A DNA stretch of 64,000 nucleotides, from NCBI GenBank assembly GCA_009731375.1, contig BJOX01000008.1, forward strand, positions 1,370,630 through 1,434,629. Direction: 5' to 3'. Made by a program: the position numbers and the translations under genes. Below the pieces are notes generated by a model. The model was not told the DNA's origin. It did no database searches and saw only the letters and a list, made by a program, of their open reading frames with translations. Shown one piece after another: positions 61,810-64,000 of this stretch; position 1 is the first letter of the stretch, and every line of letters begins with the position of its first letter. This stretch comes from Paulinella micropora. Lineage: Eukaryota; Cercozoa; Imbricatea; Euglyphida.

Positions 61810-62698
61810 AGCAGAAGAAGAAGAAGAAGAAGAAGAAGAAGAAGAAGAAGGAGGAGGAGGAGGAGGAGAAGAAGAAGAAGAAGAAGAAGAAGAAGAAGAA
61901 GAAGGAGGAGGAGGAGGAGGAGAAGAAGAAGAAGTAGAAGAAGAAGAAGAAGAAGGAGGAGGAGGAGGAGGAGAAGAAGAAGAAGAAGAAGAAGAAAAAG
62001 AAGAAGAAGAAGTATTAGTATTAGTATTAGTATTTGTGGTTTTTTTGGCAGTAGCAGGGATCTTGGCAGGAGTGTCAGAGGCATGGCTGCTTTTACCCCA
62101 CCCGGTGGTTTGTCCCCACCGCCCCCACCCGCTCCACCGCCCCCACCCGCTCCACCGCGGCCCTCAGCGCGGGTATTGCGCACTCCCCCGTGAAATCTGC
62201 CGCCTGCGCTTTTCTGGGCTGCCCCCTGGTCGCCGCCGCTGCCGGCTCCCTTCTCCCCTTTCGCACCGCCTCCGGCTGCTGCACTGGCGGCAAACTCTGG
62301 GCGGCGATCACCGTCTGGTTCCTCATCGGAGTACTCACCGTCTTGCAGTGCGCTCCCATCGTAGAGCTCACTGGTGAGCGACTGGTCGCTGACCCGGTCG
62401 TCGGCTTGCTTGCCCTTGCCACCGCCACCACCGCTACCACCGCCACCACCGCCTCCACCACTGCCGCCGCCACCACTGCCGCTGCCACCACGGCCGCCAC
62501 CTCTGCCATGACTCGTTTTGCCGCCACTGCTGCCACTGTCACCATGGGAGCCGCTATCACCGTTGCCGTCGCGCGCGCCCCCACGAGGACCACCATCAGC
62601 ACCACCACGACGTGGCGGGACAACTTCCACCAGGCAAAGGTCTTGACGGTCAGGGTAAGGAGCCATGGGGTTCCAGAATAACGGGGCGATTTTTGGAT
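61295..62698 (-). CDS. Large low-complexity exon(s): Gly-rich, then Ser/Pro-rich
   Basis: After CATATACAG| the frame gives IAPLFWNPMAPYPDRQDLCL, VEVVPPRRG, a long Gly/Ser stretch, DDRVSDQSLTSELYDGSALQ, DGEYSDEEPDGDR and more Gly runs. Downstream, another frame encodes SSHASDTPAKIPATAKKTTN, long Ser and Pro runs from (CTT)n, a tandem repeat (ENVGDGPTSP.PPLLAPPEH) and GKFVEGQCCEVLETWRSSTI before a TTAGTG|GTATGT donor. A frame change near 62,060 may hide an intron. Poly-Leu and poly-Glu translations of the same DNA are artefacts. The region looks disordered and acidic; function unknown. Confidence 0.4.
61680..62035 (+). repeat. (GAA)n/(GGA)n/(GTA)n microsatellite
   Basis: A purine-rich tract of GAA blocks punctuated by GGAGGAGGAGGAGGA every 60-70 bases, preceded by (GTA)n. 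It probably codes Ser/Pro runs on the minus strand. The spacing of the GGA blocks suggests a higher-order repeat. Confidence 0.9.
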
Positions 62699-62739
62699 CT
62701 GTATATGTATATGTTATATATACGATATGTATATGTATG

Positions 62740-62811
<72 letters not shown>

Positions 62812-63011
62812 CGTATATGTATATGTATACGACAGGACCTGTCATGCATATGTATATGTATATGTATAACATTGTATATTATTATGTGTATGCATATGGA
62901 GCATGTGTATACGTATATGTATGTTTATATGTACATGCAATTATAATATGCGTATGTATATGTATATGTATCTGTATAGTTGTATATGTATATGTATTGT
63001 AATATAAATAC

Positions 63012-63155
63012 GTTCTTGATATTGTTGCGTAAAATTCTTCTTCCAGCATTTTCGGCAGGGCGTCGTCGTCGATGAACTCCACGAGGCCGTCCTCCACCAT
63101 GCGCTGATGAATGACGACGGGTTTCCAGTCCACATGCAACATTATTGATTCTCTC

Positions 63156-63188
<33 letters not shown>

Positions 63189-63544
63189 GGGGGAAAGAAG
63201 AGAGAGAGGGAAAACATACCCTGCAATAATCATATATTCTTGAAAGCCGCCCATGTCTACCAGCATCCACTGGCGCCAGGAAATTTTGAAGAGATTGAGT
63301 TTACCAGTCTAAGTTGTATGTATGTATGTATGTATGTATGCATGTATATAATTGCAATGATGCATGTAGGTATGCATGTAGGTATGCATGTAGGTATGCA
63401 TGTAGGTATGTGTATGTATGTATGTGTATGTATGTATGTGTATGTATGTATGTGTATGTATGTATGTGCATGTGTATATGTACGTACCTACGTAATAATC
63501 TATGTATGTATGTATGTATGTATGTATGTATGTATGTATGTATG

Positions 63545-63576
<32 letters not shown>

Positions 63577-63932
63577 TATATTTTACCGGTTGGAATTTGA
63601 AAAACCAGTTGTGCTGCTCAAGCAAGGCATATTGCTGGTAGAGCTTCGATTCTTCCTTCCTTTCCCAGAATTCCAGAATCATCCTAATGTGTATTAGGTA
63701 AAGGTACGCCCCCCCCTCTTTCACACACACACACACACACTCTGTCTCTCTCTGTCTCTCTGTCTCTCTGTCTCTCTCAATTCTCTCTGTCTCTCTCTAT
63801 CTCTATCTCTCTCTATATATATCTCCCTCTCCGATAGGTAGGTAGGAAGGAAGGTCTTAGGAGGTATTACCCTATCGCTTTGTCGGCCCCATTCTGGAAT
63901 GAGGTGTACTTGCTGTCATGTATGATGACAAC
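63012..63932 (-). CDS. First visible exons of the large minus-strand gene
   Basis: Exons: 63,871-63,932 (VIIHDSKYTSFQNGADKAIG), 63,587-63,683 (MILEFWERKEESKLYQQYAL, LEQHNWFFKFQP), 63,220-63,308 (GKLNLFKISWRQWMLVDMGG, FQEYMIIAG) and 63,012 to about 63,150 (LHVDWKPVVIHQRMVEDGLV, FIDDDALPKMLEEEFYATIS). Each has clear AG and GT edges. The aromatic-rich ISWRQWMLVDMGGFQEYM resembles ARID-type helix pairs only loosely. Upstream exons lie outside the window. Introns hold (GTAT)n, (CT)n and (CA)n. Confidence 0.5.
63313..63580 (+). repeat. (GTAT)n / (GCATGTAG)n intronic microsatellite
   Basis: A (GTAT)n run, then a short GGTATGCATGTA repeat (five copies), then GTATGTATGTGTAT repeats and (GTAT)n again. 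It lies wholly within an intron between two minus-strand exons. Confidence 0.9.
63715..63830 (+). repeat. (CA)n and (CT)n intronic microsatellite
   Basis: (CA)n followed by CTCTGTCTCTCTGTCT phrases in an inferred intron. Bases 63,933-64,000 after the last exon show only ATGC/ATAC-rich sequence. Confidence 0.85.
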
Positions 63933-64000
63933 CTACATACATGCATGCATACATGCATTTATTACGTACATGAATTGCAAGCATGCATGAATGGTGCAAA

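Noticed and set aside
61373-62849. Poly-Glu (plus) and poly-Leu (minus) ORFs of 334 and 428 residues
   Set aside because: The repetitive parts are frames of a (GAA)n tract. Only the Ser/Pro frame and the Gly-rich 5' part of the minus strand connect to splice sites and plausible protein.
1-64000. Reassigned nuclear genetic code
   Set aside because: TAA, TAG and TGA all occur both as genuine ends and in-frame. At two receptor sites the aligned residue is Trp and at one fibre site Gln, which no single reassignment explains.

Overview
This window is a nuclear scaffold from a microbial eukaryote, most likely an alga or algal relative. The signs are small exons with GT/AG introns full of (GTAT)n, (GATA)n and (CT)n microsatellites, TTAGGG arrays, tRNA-derived SINEs, a LINE, a Ty3/gypsy element, an endogenous polinton-like virus (PLV), and a class C GPCR with phosphonate-binding-type ectodomains. 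I cannot name the species. Seven runs of N, some flanking exact duplicates, show it is a gapped draft, so some breaks in reading frames may be assembly or sequencing errors.

Layout. 1-6.2 kb: part of an endogenous PLV. It has an A32/FtsK-type packaging ATPase, two small proteins, a degraded 3.8-kb fibre gene (repeats, discoidin-like domain, S74 intramolecular chaperone) and a small basic protein. 6.4-15.4 kb: a block bounded by oppositely oriented copies of one GC-rich hairpin. It encodes a SET-like protein with a Cys-rich tail, two uncharacterised minus-strand proteins, a 181-bp satellite, and a plus-strand transposase-like protein with SAP and zinc-finger modules. I read it as a candidate undescribed large DNA transposon inserted in or beside PLV sequence. 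16.1-23.8 kb: a LINE (RRM-like, APE endonuclease, RT, CCHC) set in (ATT)n, followed by (TTA)n-tailed SINE units. 23,761-34,538: an almost complete Ty3/gypsy element with 238/234-bp LTRs, PBS, gag, protease-like ORF, pol and PPT. A 1.2-kb (TCTA)n array and a misplaced contig fragment follow.

36-44 kb (plus strand): multi-exon host genes, including a protein of eighteen 17-residue repeats and SET-like proteins. 44.0-45.5 kb: two interleaved satellites (146 bp and about 150 bp). 45.9-49.8 kb: a broken gene for three PhnD-like domains, Cys-rich modules and the first half of a class C GPCR membrane domain. 50.2-52.7 kb: subtelomere-type duplications with interstitial TTAGGG arrays. 52.8-63.9 kb (minus strand): two or more many-exon genes with a RanBP2-type finger plus DOT1-like methyltransferase, two ZZ-type fingers, coiled coils and acidic tails.

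Two themes connect the window. Chromatin-type folds (SET-like, DOT1-like, ZZ, RanBP2 fingers, SAP) recur across it. Nearly every long ORF, mobile or host, carries in-frame stops or frameshifts. That fits a repeat-rich, possibly subtelomeric region with decaying genes, draft errors, or both. Functional assignments rest on motifs read by eye.
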